Below, one piece after another: positions 48,848 to 57,588 of a stretch of DNA of 64,000 nt. The position numbers and the translations under genes are program-made. The number at the start of each line of letters is the position of its first letter. Position 1 is the stretch's first letter. The notes under the pieces were generated by a model. It worked only from the letters and a program-made list of their open reading frames with translations, ran no database searches and was not told where the DNA came from. The stretch covers positions 2,816,501 to 2,880,500 of the forward strand of contig NZ_CP069338.1 in the NCBI RefSeq assembly GCF_016859125.1, written 5' to 3'. This DNA is from Archangium violaceum. Its GTDB lineage: Bacteria; Myxococcota; Myxococcia; Myxococcales; Myxococcaceae.

Positions 48848-49716
48848 TTCACCACCTCCTCCACCACGGAGGACCACTGGACGGGGGCACGGTTGGGGAG
48901 GTCATCCCAGGAGACACGCGGCCTCGGCTCCCCGTCGATGCTCCCGGCGCGCCCCAGGATGATCTCCTGCAGGCGGGTGAGGGTGGCGCGGGCGGACTCG
49001 CGTTGGAAGATGTTGCGCCCCACGCACAGGCCGGTGGCGCCGCAGCGTACCACCTCCTCCGCCAGGAAGAGGATCTCCTCCTCCGAGCGCACCGCCCCTC
49101 CCGCGAAGAACACGGCCGTGTGTTCCAGGATGCCCTCCAGCAGCGTGGGCATCAGCGAGAGATCATCGGGGGCGGCCAGCTTGAGCGCATCCGTCCCCAG
49201 CTCCACGCAGGCCCGTATCAGGTGCCGCTGCCTGGCCAGCCGGTGCTCCAGCTTGTCGCAGGAGACCTTGTCGTAGAGCATGGTCAGCACGGGCATGCCG
49301 TAGCGTTGGGCCTCGTCCACCACCGTCCCCAGCTGCGTCAGGTTGTGGGCGTCGTTCGTCCCGTCGAAGTTGAGCTGCAGGGAGACCGCGTCCGCTCCGA
49401 GCCGGAGCGCGGCCTCCACCGACGTCAACCTCTCCTTGCGGTCCGGGCTCGAGGCCAGCGACATCATGCCATTGAGATGGACCATGACGCCGATGCCCTT
49501 CAGCAACTCGTTGCTCCCAAGCCGATCCACCATCCCCTTGTGGGCGATGATGCCAGTGATTCCCGGGTGCCCGATCCACCGGGACACCTGCTCCACACTG
49601 GCCAGCCCCTCCACCGGCCCGATCGACAATCCATGATCGATGGGCACGATGATCCCCCTACCACTCCGCCGGTCCAGGAAGTGCGACCAGCGGATCTGCT
49701 TGGCAACGCCATTCAT
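48844..49716 (-). CDS. Archaeal-type aldolase, ADH synthase/GriI-like (AroA' family)
   Basis: DeoC/FbaB-family class I aldolase of 290 residues. The archaeal ADH synthase joins aspartate semialdehyde to 6-deoxy-5-ketofructose 1-phosphate; the related GriI uses DHAP. Visible are [15 protein letters not shown] (catalytic Asp), [10 protein letters not shown], a Tyr-containing [10 protein letters not shown], the Schiff-base Lys in [12 protein letters not shown] and [17 protein letters not shown]. It is followed by aspartokinase and preceded by 3-dehydroquinate synthase II, exactly the enzymes expected on both sides. Which substrate it uses cannot be told from sequence. Confidence 0.9.
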   Translation of the reverse strand: MNGVAKQIRWSHFLDRRSGRGIIVPIDHGLSIGPVEGLASVEQVSRWIGHPGITGIIAHKGMVDRLGSNELLKGIGVMVHLNGMMSLASSPDRKERLTSVEAALRLGADAVSLQLNFDGTNDAHNLTQLGTVVDEAQRYGMPVLTMLYDKVSCDKLEHRLARQRHLIRACVELGTDALKLAAPDDLSLMPTLLEGILEHTAVFFAGGAVRSEEEILFLAEEVVRCGATGLCVGRNIFQRESARATLTRLQEIILGRAGSIDGEPRPRVSWDDLPNRAPVQWSSVVEEVVK

Positions 49717-49765
49717 TTTTCAGCCTCCAAATCCCTGGATCATGAGGTGCGCCGCGCGATGCACC

Positions 49766-51013
49766 TCAGGTCTCGATGATGTGCTCGTCGACCTTGATGC
49801 CCACGTGGCGGCCCGGCCGGGCCAGGTGCGCGAGCACCTTGTCACCGGGGCGCAGCTCGGTGATGTTCAGCGGCTTGGCCTCGTCCGAGAAGATCCGGAC
49901 GTGCCAGTCGTCCTGCATGAGGATGTTGATGCGCTCGCCGCTCTGGAACTCGGCCTCGATGAGGCGCAGCGGGCGCACCTCCGTCTTCATGCGGCCGACG
50001 CTCGCCCGGCGCGCCTTGCCGGTGCGATCCACGATCATGATCTGCGCGCCCGCGCGCAGCTCGCTCATGTAGTCCGTGCGGTTGCCGAAGTTGTACACGT
50101 AGCTGTGGACCGCGCCGGCGTTCACCCGGAAGGGGCGCAGCTCCATGTACGGCAGGAAGAAGACCTCGGGGCAGCAGAGGATTCCGCCCTGCGAGGTGGA
50201 GCCCACCAGCATGCCCTCCGTCGGGGAGAAGAGCGTCGAGGTGTCGATGCAGCTGCGGTAGCCCATGCCCACGGGCACGCTGCGCACCAGGGTGGCCACC
50301 TCCAGCTTCACGTCCGCGCGGTCCAGCTTGCCGAGCCGCGAGGTGAACTCGCTGAGCACCTCGTGGGAGCGCGGCGAGAACATGACGCCGTCCGCGCCGA
50401 CCTCCATCACGCCCAGGGTGACGATGGCGTCATCCACGTCCGTCGGCGTGTTGATCTCCTTGATGAGCACGGTGTGCGTGGCCTGCAGCGAGGCGATCAC
50501 CAGCTCCAGCGGGATGTTGGTGGGATCCCTGAAGCGGACGATCAGGTAGTCGTGGCTGGCGCCGTCCTGGATGGACTGGTGCAGGCTGGCCCCGTCGTCC
50601 ACGTAGGCCCGGAAGCACGTCTTCAGCCCCAGCTCCGCGGCCTTCTGCAGCACCAGGTGCTCCGAGCTGGCCACCACGACGTCCCCGCCGAGCTGCTTCA
50701 AGGACTTGAGCCGCTCGAGGTCCTCGACGCTCCGGGCGTTGAAGACCTTGAGCATGCGCGCCGGGATGGCGGGCGCGAGCGCCTCGATGTTGTCCGGGTA
50801 GAGGAGGACGCCCGTGTAGGCCAGGTTGACGATCCGCGCGAGCAGCCCCGCGTTGTCATTGGGCGTGGTCAGGCCCGCCGTGTCGAACCAGACGATGAGG
50901 GCGCTCGCGTCTTCCACGCGGTTGCGGTCGCCCTCGATGCGTTCAAGCCGGATGCGCTCCCGCTTCTGCATGGACACGGCGTCAGTGACATTGTTGGTGA
51001 TGATCGTGGTCAT
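49766..51013 (-). CDS. 3-dehydroquinate synthase II (archaeal AroB'/GriH family)
   Basis: NAD-dependent enzyme of 415 residues that oxidatively deaminates and cyclises the aldolase product to 3-dehydroquinate in archaea; GriH-type relatives make 3-amino-4-hydroxybenzoate instead. Clear family segments: MEVGADGVMFSPRSHEV, GMLVGSTSQGGILCCPEVFF, FRVNAGAVHSYVYN, MSELRAGAQIMIVDRTGKAR and EVRPLRLIEAEF. The frame is open upstream of ATG 51013, but that part overlaps the leader. It lies 49 bases upstream of the aldolase gene. The type II 3-dehydroquinase gene across the promoter favours the dehydroquinate branch. Confidence 0.92.
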   Translation of the reverse strand: MTTIITNNVTDAVSMQKRERIRLERIEGDRNRVEDASALIVWFDTAGLTTPNDNAGLLARIVNLAYTGVLLYPDNIEALAPAIPARMLKVFNARSVEDLERLKSLKQLGGDVVVASSEHLVLQKAAELGLKTCFRAYVDDGASLHQSIQDGASHDYLIVRFRDPTNIPLELVIASLQATHTVLIKEINTPTDVDDAIVTLGVMEVGADGVMFSPRSHEVLSEFTSRLGKLDRADVKLEVATLVRSVPVGMGYRSCIDTSTLFSPTEGMLVGSTSQGGILCCPEVFFLPYMELRPFRVNAGAVHSYVYNFGNRTDYMSELRAGAQIMIVDRTGKARRASVGRMKTEVRPLRLIEAEFQSGERINILMQDDWHVRIFSDEAKPLNITELRPGDKVLAHLARPGRHVGIKVDEHIIET

Positions 51014-51122
51014 GACTTGTGTTTCCCCCCCGGCGCTCCATTGGATGAGAACCGCCCGCGGCGAATGTGTTGCCGGGATGAGTACCGCGGACGGAATCCT
51101 TGTCGCCAAACACCACTTCCAG

Positions 51123-52349
51123 CTACGGCCGTGACGAGGACACGTAGATGGGCTTGCCCGCCATTCCGAAGGAGATCAGCTCCTTGCGGTCGTAGAGGGT
51201 CCCCTTGGGGACGAGCTCCACCTTCAACCGGACGTCATGGTGCTCCTCCAACCGGGACAGGAGCGCTGGCCTCAGCGAGTCCCCGTCCCGCTCCCTCTCC
51301 ACCACGAAGTGCAGCCGCCCGTCTGGCTCGGTATTCACCCTCCAGAAGCGCCGGCTGGGCAGCTGGGAGACGATCTCCTCCAACTTCCAGAGGTCGAACG
51401 GCCTGCCCTTCACCCACAGGAGGTCGTCCTCCCTGCCGCGGATCCGCAGGGTCGCCGGCTCACCACACCCGCAGGGCTTCTCCAGGAGTTGGACGCGGTC
51501 CCCGGTGATGTAGCGGATCATCGGCGAGGCCCTCCGGGTGAGGGACGTGACGACCAGGTTCCCCGTCTCGCCCGGTGCCACCTCCTTCTCGAGCCGCTCA
51601 TCCAGCACTTCCATCCAGAAGTGCCCCCGCCAGGGATGGAGCCGCTGCTCCCGACAATCCATGGCCTGGGGCCCCGTCTCCGTCATTCCATAATTGTCAT
51701 ACACGGGGACGCCCCAGAGATCCTCCAGGAGCTGGCGTCGGTATTGAGTCAGTGGCTCCCCGGCGCAGCAGATGGCTCGCAGGTGCGGAAAGTCCCTGCG
51801 GGGCTCGAGCCCCGCCATCTCCGCCGCCTCGGCGATCATCACCGCCGACAGAGAGATGGTGGCGAGGACGGTGACTTGCAACTTCCTCAGGAGCTCGATG
51901 ACTCGCGGCAGCGGGGTGATGCTCGTCCGGCTATCCGCGGGAATCACGCAGGCGCCCTTGTGCTGGGCGGCGCCATGCACGAAGTGCCCGATGGTGGAGA
52001 GCGCATAGGGGAAGCGGATGAGCACCCGATCCCCGGGCGTGAACCCGACGCCCCACTCCGAGAACCGCGAGTGGATCTCCTCCAGGTCGTCACCACTGAA
52101 CCAGGAGGAGACGGGCGTGCCGGTGGTCGCGGACGACTCGTGGTACTGCCGCAGCTCCTGGGGCGGGACACAGACCAGGCCGTGAGGTGACTGCTGGCGC
52201 AGGTCTTCCTTCGTCGTGAAGGGAAGCCGCTGGAACTCCTCCCAGGAGCGAAGCGGTGTATCCGGCAGGCGCTCCCGGTAGAAGGCGGAGCCGCGCGCAT
52301 GCCGCAGCACTTGATTGATGCGCTCCAGGTGCTCTTCTGATGTTGCCAT
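51123..52349 (-). CDS. PaaK-like acid:CoA ligase / adenylating enzyme 1
   Basis: ANL-superfamily enzyme of 408 residues related to phenylacetate-CoA ligase. Motifs: LPFTTKEDLR, the P-loop-like SSATTGTPVS, YGMTETGPQAMD, the GETGNLVVTSLTRRASPMIRYITGD segment and CGCGEPATLRIRGREDDLLWVKG. It would adenylate a carboxylic acid, probably aromatic, and pass it to CoA or another acceptor. It is the third of seven genes counted from the 3' end and is separate in sequence from the second PaaK-like gene. Confidence 0.88.
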   Translation of the reverse strand: MATSEEHLERINQVLRHARGSAFYRERLPDTPLRSWEEFQRLPFTTKEDLRQQSPHGLVCVPPQELRQYHESSATTGTPVSSWFSGDDLEEIHSRFSEWGVGFTPGDRVLIRFPYALSTIGHFVHGAAQHKGACVIPADSRTSITPLPRVIELLRKLQVTVLATISLSAVMIAEAAEMAGLEPRRDFPHLRAICCAGEPLTQYRRQLLEDLWGVPVYDNYGMTETGPQAMDCREQRLHPWRGHFWMEVLDERLEKEVAPGETGNLVVTSLTRRASPMIRYITGDRVQLLEKPCGCGEPATLRIRGREDDLLWVKGRPFDLWKLEEIVSQLPSRRFWRVNTEPDGRLHFVVERERDGDSLRPALLSRLEEHHDVRLKVELVPKGTLYDRKELISFGMAGKPIYVSSSRP

Positions 52350-52373
52350 GGGTGAATCCCCCCGTGTTCGTGT

Positions 52374-53126
52374 TCAGGCCAGGTGGAGCAGCCCGCGGAT
52401 GTTCCCGCCCAGAATCTGCTCGCGTTCACGGTCCGAGAGGGGGAGCAGGAAGACCTTCCGCAGCTCCAGGGCCGGATGGGAGAGGGGGTACTCGGAGCCG
52501 AAGATGACCTTGCTCGCCCCCGTCTTCTTCACCGTCTCCACGACGTGCAGGTAGCTGCTGAGCGACGTCTCCAGGAAGAAGTTGTCCAGCTCGGCCGCCG
52601 CGTTCGCCGCCTCCAGGTCCGTGGGCAGCGCCCCCATGTGCTCCAGGATGAAGTTCGTGCGAGGGAACTTCCTGGCCAGCAGGACGTAGTCGGCGGTGTT
52701 CGCCCCCGGCCTCCACCCGTTGTGGGAGACGATGGGCACGCCGCGCTCGCCGCAGAGCGTGGCCAGGGCGGCCATGTGCTCATCCGGGAACGAGAACTTG
52801 TGGACCAGGGGCGACACCATCAGGCCCCGGAACCCCTGCTCCAGGTACTGCTCCAGCTTCTCGACGGCCTGGGGATCGCACGGGTCCACGCAAGCCATTC
52901 CGATCAGCATGGGACTGGACTGGACGGACTGGCTCACATAGTCGTTCTTCGGGACCGCGTCCGGCTTCTTCTGGCCGGACACGTATTCGCTCATCTTCCT
53001 CACATCCAGCATGGCGCCAGGGCAGATGACCGCCTGCTCGATACCGCTCTGCCTCAGAACCTTCAGGTACTGCTCCGTGGCGCCATAGGTGGTGGGAGAC
53101 ACGTGTGCATGTGCGTCGATGATCAT
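52374..53126 (-). CDS. Amidohydrolase-2 family TIM-barrel enzyme
   Basis: A 250-residue metal-dependent hydrolase of the ACMSD/2,3-dihydroxybenzoate decarboxylase superfamily. IDAHAHVSP at the N-terminus is the HxH metal pair. ILEHMGA supplies a later ligand and FGSEYPLSHP the conserved Asp/Glu site. Members hydrolyse amides or lactones or decarboxylate aromatic acids without a cofactor; either would fit here. It lies between the two PaaK-like genes with gaps of 24 and 28 bases. The frame is open to 53162, but ATG 53126 starts at the barrel (MIIDAHAHV). Confidence 0.85.
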   Translation of the reverse strand: MIIDAHAHVSPTTYGATEQYLKVLRQSGIEQAVICPGAMLDVRKMSEYVSGQKKPDAVPKNDYVSQSVQSSPMLIGMACVDPCDPQAVEKLEQYLEQGFRGLMVSPLVHKFSFPDEHMAALATLCGERGVPIVSHNGWRPGANTADYVLLARKFPRTNFILEHMGALPTDLEAANAAAELDNFFLETSLSSYLHVVETVKKTGASKVIFGSEYPLSHPALELRKVFLLPLSDREREQILGGNIRGLLHLA

Positions 53127-53154
53127 GAAAGGACTCCTGGGACTTTCGGGTGAA

Positions 53155-54486
53155 TCACTCACGGACGACGCGGGTCGCCTTGGCCGTCGGGCGGGGCAGG
53201 TAATCCACGAGCTCGATGTCGAAGAGCAGGCCGGTCGAGGCCTCCATCCTGTTGGCGATCATGGAGGCCAGCTCCGCGGAGGGCAGGACGCCGTTGGCCA
53301 GCTCGCAGCGAATCTTGATGCGCGCGCTGTCCGAGGCCGGCATGACGAACTGGAACCAGTTACCGACCTCGGGAATCCGCATCAGGAACTCCTCCACGAA
53401 GAAGGGTGAGAACGGCTTGCCCCGGAAGTAGATCTGATCGAACGCGCGGCCCTTCATGTGGAACCGGGTGAGCGTGGAGCCGCAGGCGCACGGGGCCGTC
53501 TCCAGACAACCCAGGTCCCCCGTGCGGAACCGGATGATGGGACTGTCGTAGCGCAGGAGCGCCGTCACGACGATCTCTCCGATCTCCCCCGGTGGCAGGC
53601 TCGCCCCTGTCTTGGGGTCCACGATCTCCATGAGGACGTGGGCCTGGGCCAGGTGGTACCCACTCTGGGCATCGCACTCGATTCCGAGCATCCCGCACTC
53701 GAGGGAGCCATAGAAGTAGTTGGCCGTGGTCCCCCAGATCTTCTCCACGCGCTCGCGGAAGGCAGGCGAGCAGCCCTCGCCGGTCAACCACATCTTCTTG
53801 ATTCCCAGACTCGTCAAATCGAACCCGCCTCGCGCCGCCTCCTCCGCCAGGACCATGGACCAGGAGGGGCTGGTGACGACGACGTTGGGACGCAAATCCC
53901 GGACCATCTTGAGGGTCTTCTTGGGCGTGGAGTACGCCCCCCCCTTTCCGGCCGGGATGACCGTGGACTGATAGCCATCCATGAAGGTCTTGTGGAAGGC
54001 GAGCCCCGCCGTGCTCATCTCGTACGGAAGGGCATTGAGGCAGACGTCGCCGGGTCCAACCGGGAACAGCTTCGTGTACCGCGGGGAGAGATCATTGAGC
54101 AGGTAGTCATTCCATGTGTACGCCATGTAGATCTCTTCACCGCCCGTGGTCCCGGTGGACACCTGCATGAGCACGACGTCTTTCTTGTCGCAGGTCAGCA
54201 GGAGCCAGGGTTTGCCGCGGAGCTCGTCCTTCGTCAGGAAGGGGAGCCGGGTGATGTCTTCCAGCGACTCGATGTCCTTCGGAGAGACCCCGGCCCGGTC
54301 CATTTTTTCCCTATAGAAGGAAGAATGGTCATACGCGCGCCGGACCACGGCCTCGAGGGCTTCGCGCTGATACCAGGCCAACGTCTCGGGAGGCATGCAG
54401 TCCGCCTGGCCCTCCCCGGAGAAGTAGCGGGAGATGACGGGAGGCGTCTGCAGGTTCCGCAATCTTTTCTCAAAACTCGAGCGCAT
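53155..54486 (-). CDS. PaaK-like acid:CoA ligase / adenylating enzyme 2
   Basis: A second ANL-superfamily ligase, 443 residues. Motifs: RLPFLTKDELRGKPWLLL, VSTGTTGGEE, FYGSLECGMLG in place of the YGMTE-type motif, GEIVVTALLRYDSPIIRFRTGDLG, CACGSTLTRFHMKGRAFD. The start ATG 54486 follows AAAGGTG. It differs clearly from the first PaaK-like enzyme, so the cluster probably activates two different acids, or one is a transferase partner. Confidence 0.88.
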   Translation of the reverse strand: MRSSFEKRLRNLQTPPVISRYFSGEGQADCMPPETLAWYQREALEAVVRRAYDHSSFYREKMDRAGVSPKDIESLEDITRLPFLTKDELRGKPWLLLTCDKKDVVLMQVSTGTTGGEEIYMAYTWNDYLLNDLSPRYTKLFPVGPGDVCLNALPYEMSTAGLAFHKTFMDGYQSTVIPAGKGGAYSTPKKTLKMVRDLRPNVVVTSPSWSMVLAEEAARGGFDLTSLGIKKMWLTGEGCSPAFRERVEKIWGTTANYFYGSLECGMLGIECDAQSGYHLAQAHVLMEIVDPKTGASLPPGEIGEIVVTALLRYDSPIIRFRTGDLGCLETAPCACGSTLTRFHMKGRAFDQIYFRGKPFSPFFVEEFLMRIPEVGNWFQFVMPASDSARIKIRCELANGVLPSAELASMIANRMEASTGLLFDIELVDYLPRPTAKATRVVRE

Positions 54487-54648
54487 GACTGGCACCTTTC
54501 CTCTGCTGCAAGCCAACTCGTGGGCTTGGGCGGGGACAATCTGGACACGACTCTTCCGGGCGCTATCGCCCCGCTCGTCAGGCAGTATCCGTCCGCGAGG
54601 CAGGACGACTTCGGGGAGGGGTGATGAAGACTCACTCCCCCGACTGCC

Positions 54649-55356
54649 TCAAACGGTCGCTGGCACCACGGAAAATCTGGAGACTTCGATCTCCCGCAGC
54701 ATCCTGTCCACCGAGTCGAGATCCAGATTGAACGCGGCGCGCACCTCCGCCAGGGGCCTGTCCATCAATCTCTTCCAATCCGTACCGAACAGCCGCTTCG
54801 CCCGCCGCCCCAACAGCCACCCCCGCGCCACCTGTGGCATCACCACCTCGCACAGCTCGAATCTGCGCAGGAAGGTGAAGGCCAGGCCCACCACGAAGAC
54901 GCCCATCGACACGCGTGAGCCGTTCTGCGCGAAGTAGAAGGCCTGCAGCCCCATCTCTCCCGCCGAGTCCGGGCGGAAGCCCGTCACCACGTGCCAGAGA
55001 TCGTGCGTCTCGAACAGGTGGGCCTTCACGTAGCTGCCCGCGTCGTCGGCCTTCTGCACGCGCAGCACGTTCGCATCCAGGCGATACTCGCGCAGCAGCT
55101 CCACGAAGGCCCGCCCCAGTGTGCCCTCGGGCAGCCGGCACAGGGCCTCCACATCCACGTGCCCCAGCCGGGGGCGCTCCCGCAGCACCCGCGCGAGCTC
55201 CGGGTCCCGGGACATCCGCTCCACCACCGTCCGCGCCGTGTCCGTCGAGGCATACATCGCCTCGATCAGATCGAAGACGTGATTGGGATCATCGGCATCG
55301 CGGACCATCCCCAGAACAGCACGGCTGACACGAATCATCTTCAGGATGCGACGCAT
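54649..55356 (-). CDS. Coq4-like protein
   Basis: A 235-residue protein of the Coq4 family. The zinc motif HDxxH-(11)-E is exact: HDLWHVVTGFRPDSAGE. Helices flank it, as in Coq4 (AFVELLREYRLDANVLRVQ, FYFAQNGSRVSMGVFVVGLA). In eukaryotes Coq4 acts on the C1 carboxyl of ubiquinone precursors. Here it is the first gene of the cluster, upstream of the ligases. I infer decarboxylation or hydroxylation of an aromatic acid. ATG 55356 has AGGAGG upstream. Confidence 0.82.
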   Translation of the reverse strand: MRRILKMIRVSRAVLGMVRDADDPNHVFDLIEAMYASTDTARTVVERMSRDPELARVLRERPRLGHVDVEALCRLPEGTLGRAFVELLREYRLDANVLRVQKADDAGSYVKAHLFETHDLWHVVTGFRPDSAGEMGLQAFYFAQNGSRVSMGVFVVGLAFTFLRRFELCEVVMPQVARGWLLGRRAKRLFGTDWKRLMDRPLAEVRAAFNLDLDSVDRMLREIEVSRFSVVPATV

Positions 55357-55628
55357 ACCTACTTCCTCCTGAAACACGTACCCCAGCCAACATCCGCGCC
55401 GCCCTCCAGGGAGGGAGCCGAAGCCTCGCAGCCGGTGCATGGGCCGGGACTCACCCGCTACGAACCATGGACAAGCTGGGTCCAGACGGGATGCGAATCA
55501 ACTCCGAGCGCCCGTGAAGCTCGGCCCCTCGCGAGCTCTCTGAACAATCTGGATGTCCAGCCCCGCGGGGCGATTGTCTCTCTTCCGCGCGCGGGCTAAC
55601 ACGCTCACGGCCCACGAAAGGAAACACC
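55357..55628. other. Divergent promoter region of the aromatic cluster
   Basis: 272 bases between the Coq4-like gene (minus) and the 3-dehydroquinase gene (plus). Both starts have good ribosome sites (AGGAGG and GAAAGGAA). No GG-N10-GC promoter or clear operator was found by eye; a shared regulator would have to bind here. Confidence 0.45.
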
Positions 55629-56084
55629 ATGGCGAGAATCCTGGTCATCCATGGCCCCAACCTGAATCTGCTCGGAAGGAAGGAGCGGGAGATCTACGGC
55701 TCCGATACACTGGTGGATATCAACCGCCTGCTCTCGGAAATCGCCCGGCAGCACGCCGTCGAGTTGGAGTTCTTCCAGTCCAATCACGAGGGGGCGATCA
55801 TCGACAAGATCCAGGAGGCGATGGAGACCGCCAGGGGAGGCATCCTCATCAATCCGGGAGGACTCACCCACTACAGCATCGCCATTCGAGATGCCTTGAG
55901 CGCGGTGGCCCTGCCCACCGTCGAGGTCCACCTGTCCAACGTCCACGCCCGAGAGGAGTTCCGCGGACACTCGGTGATCGCCCCGGTGTGTATCGGACAG
56001 GTCGGTGGGTTTTCAAAACAAAGCTATGTGCTGGGCCTCCTGGGATTGTTGAAGCACCTCGAGCGGGACGCCGCCACCTCGTGA
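55629..56084 (+). CDS. aroQ: Type II 3-dehydroquinate dehydratase
   Basis: Converts 3-dehydroquinate to 3-dehydroshikimate; 151 residues, normal for the dodecameric type II enzyme. The N-terminus [17 protein letters not shown] carries the catalytic Tyr; [31 protein letters not shown] and [17 protein letters not shown] (catalytic His) follow. The usual REPEIYG is changed to KEREIYG. It is divergent from the seven-gene operon, and its substrate is the expected product of the DHQ synthase II there. Confidence 0.93.
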   Translation: MARILVIHGPNLNLLGRKEREIYGSDTLVDINRLLSEIARQHAVELEFFQSNHEGAIIDKIQEAMETARGGILINPGGLTHYSIAIRDALSAVALPTVEVHLSNVHAREEFRGHSVIAPVCIGQVGGFSKQSYVLGLLGLLKHLERDAATS

Positions 56085-56274
56085 GCGCCCGCTCGCGAAC
56101 AATCCATGGGGCTGCCATCTCCCGGGTACGACACGAAAGCGACACTTTTCCCGGGCGCCGTTTGACTTCACCTGACCGGCCGGGTTCTGCTTGCCCATGC
56201 GGGGCAGGCAGTCCTTGCCACGCACACACAACCGTCGAGCCAGGACACCGGCGCGGCGGTGGGGGGATACAGCG

Positions 56275-57180
56275 ATGATGCCGCAGGAAGGGATCTTCCA
56301 CTCACCCGGCGCCTTCAGTGGCCTGGCCGTGCTCCGGCTCACCCGGAACGCGGCCCTCCCGCAGCTGCGGGAAGTCGTCTCCTCCATCCACGAGGAGCTG
56401 AGCGCGACCCAGGGGCTGCGCATGGTGCTCGGCCTGGAGCCGGCGCTGCTCCCCGAGTCACCCACGCAGCCCGCGCTCCTGCCTCGGGAGGGGCCCACGG
56501 CGCGCTTTCCCTCCAGCCAGGCCCACGTGCTCGTCCAGATGAGCACGTGCGAGCGTGAGCTGCTGCTGTGCGCCCTGCGGCGCGTCCTCGCGCTGTCCAA
56601 GGGGGTGCTCTACCTCGAGGAGGAACTGCTCGGCGGCCGCATCGGCGTGGGGAGGGAGCCCTTCGGCTTCCGTGACGGACTGCTGAAGCCCACCCGCGAG
56701 CAGGTGCGGCGCACCGCCATCGTGCCCTCGGGCCCGCTGGCGGGTGCCTCGTGGCTGCTCTACCTGCGCTTCCAGCAGGATCTGGACCTCTTCAACCACC
56801 TCAGGACCCAGGCCCAGGAGCGCGTGGTGGGCCGCACCCGCGAAGGTGAGCTCGTCGTGGATGCGCCCGCCGAGGCCCACATCCTCCGGGCGCGCGCGTC
56901 CGGCGCCGGGGAGAACCAGCTCCTCATCCGCCGCGGCTTCCCCTTCCGGCATGGAGGCGAGGAGGGTCTGGCCTTCCTGGCCGCCTCCGCGGATCCGGAC
57001 GGCTACCGGCGCGCGCTGGATGCGCTGCTGGGCGCCGATGGCCAGACACCGGACGCCATGCTCCGCTACGCCACCGCCGTGGGAGGCGGCCTGTACCTCG
57101 CGCCGCCTCGCGGCTGGTTCCACTGCCCCGCCCAGCAGGAGAGGAGGCCCGCCCATGAAGGTATTGGTCCTGGACTGTGA
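56275..57180 (+). CDS. DyP-type peroxidase
   Basis: Haem peroxidase of the DyP/EfeB family, 301 residues. The GxxDG motif is PFGFRDGLLKP. The probable proximal haem His is in AHILRARASG, and the distal Arg in IRRGFPFRHGG. GLAFLAASADPDGYRRAL and TAVGGGLYLAPPRG are typical of the C-terminal half. Two ATG codons start it (56275 or 56278). It overlaps the next gene by 26 bases and begins a transcription unit with signalling genes, unusual company for a peroxidase. No signal peptide is seen. Confidence 0.85.
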   Translation: MMPQEGIFHSPGAFSGLAVLRLTRNAALPQLREVVSSIHEELSATQGLRMVLGLEPALLPESPTQPALLPREGPTARFPSSQAHVLVQMSTCERELLLCALRRVLALSKGVLYLEEELLGGRIGVGREPFGFRDGLLKPTREQVRRTAIVPSGPLAGASWLLYLRFQQDLDLFNHLRTQAQERVVGRTREGELVVDAPAEAHILRARASGAGENQLLIRRGFPFRHGGEEGLAFLAASADPDGYRRALDALLGADGQTPDAMLRYATAVGGGLYLAPPRGWFHCPAQQERRPAHEGIGPGL

Positions 57181-57514
57181 TGCGCGGGTGTCTCGCGGTC
57201 TGGAGCGGACCCTCCAGGTGCTCGGTCATGAGGTGCGCTGCCCCACCTCCGCCGCCGAGGCGCGCGCCCTCCTCCAGGAGGACCCGGCCGTGGACATCAT
57301 CCTCGCGGCCCAACACCTGGATGCCGGCGAGCGTGGCACCGAGTTCCTGCGCTGGGTCGAGCACCACGTCCCCCGCGCGCGGCGCGTGCTCATCTCGGGC
57401 ACGCACTGCCCTCCCGATTTCATCGAGCAGCCCGGCAGGCAGTGGTTCCAGGCCAAGCCCTTCGGGCGCCGGGAGCTGGAGGCACTGCTCACCCGCTCTC
57501 CCCCGACCCCCTGA
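57155..57514 (+). CDS. Degenerate receiver protein
   Basis: A 119-residue single receiver domain: LVLDCDARVSRGLERTLQVL at the N-terminus and the conserved Lys in FQAKPFGRRE. The phospho-acceptor Asp is absent: the third strand reads VDIILAAQHLDAG, with Ala at that site. It therefore probably works without phosphorylation or as a scaffold. It overlaps the peroxidase gene by 26 bases. Confidence 0.8.
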   Translation: MKVLVLDCDARVSRGLERTLQVLGHEVRCPTSAAEARALLQEDPAVDIILAAQHLDAGERGTEFLRWVEHHVPRARRVLISGTHCPPDFIEQPGRQWFQAKPFGRRELEALLTRSPPTP

Positions 57515-57588
57515 GCAGGGACGCCCCTGCCCGCCCCCCTTCACGCAGACAACAGTCCAGCCTTCGAGCTGGCGGAGGAACCGCAGCA

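Noticed and set aside
53155-54486. Phenylacetate catabolism
   Set aside because: No paaABCDE, paaG, paaZ or other degradation genes; the context is biosynthetic.
54486-54516. A sigma-54 promoter at a TGGCAC near 54490
   Set aside because: The spacing between GG and the next GC is 12 bases, and the match is on the plus strand while the genes run on the minus strand.
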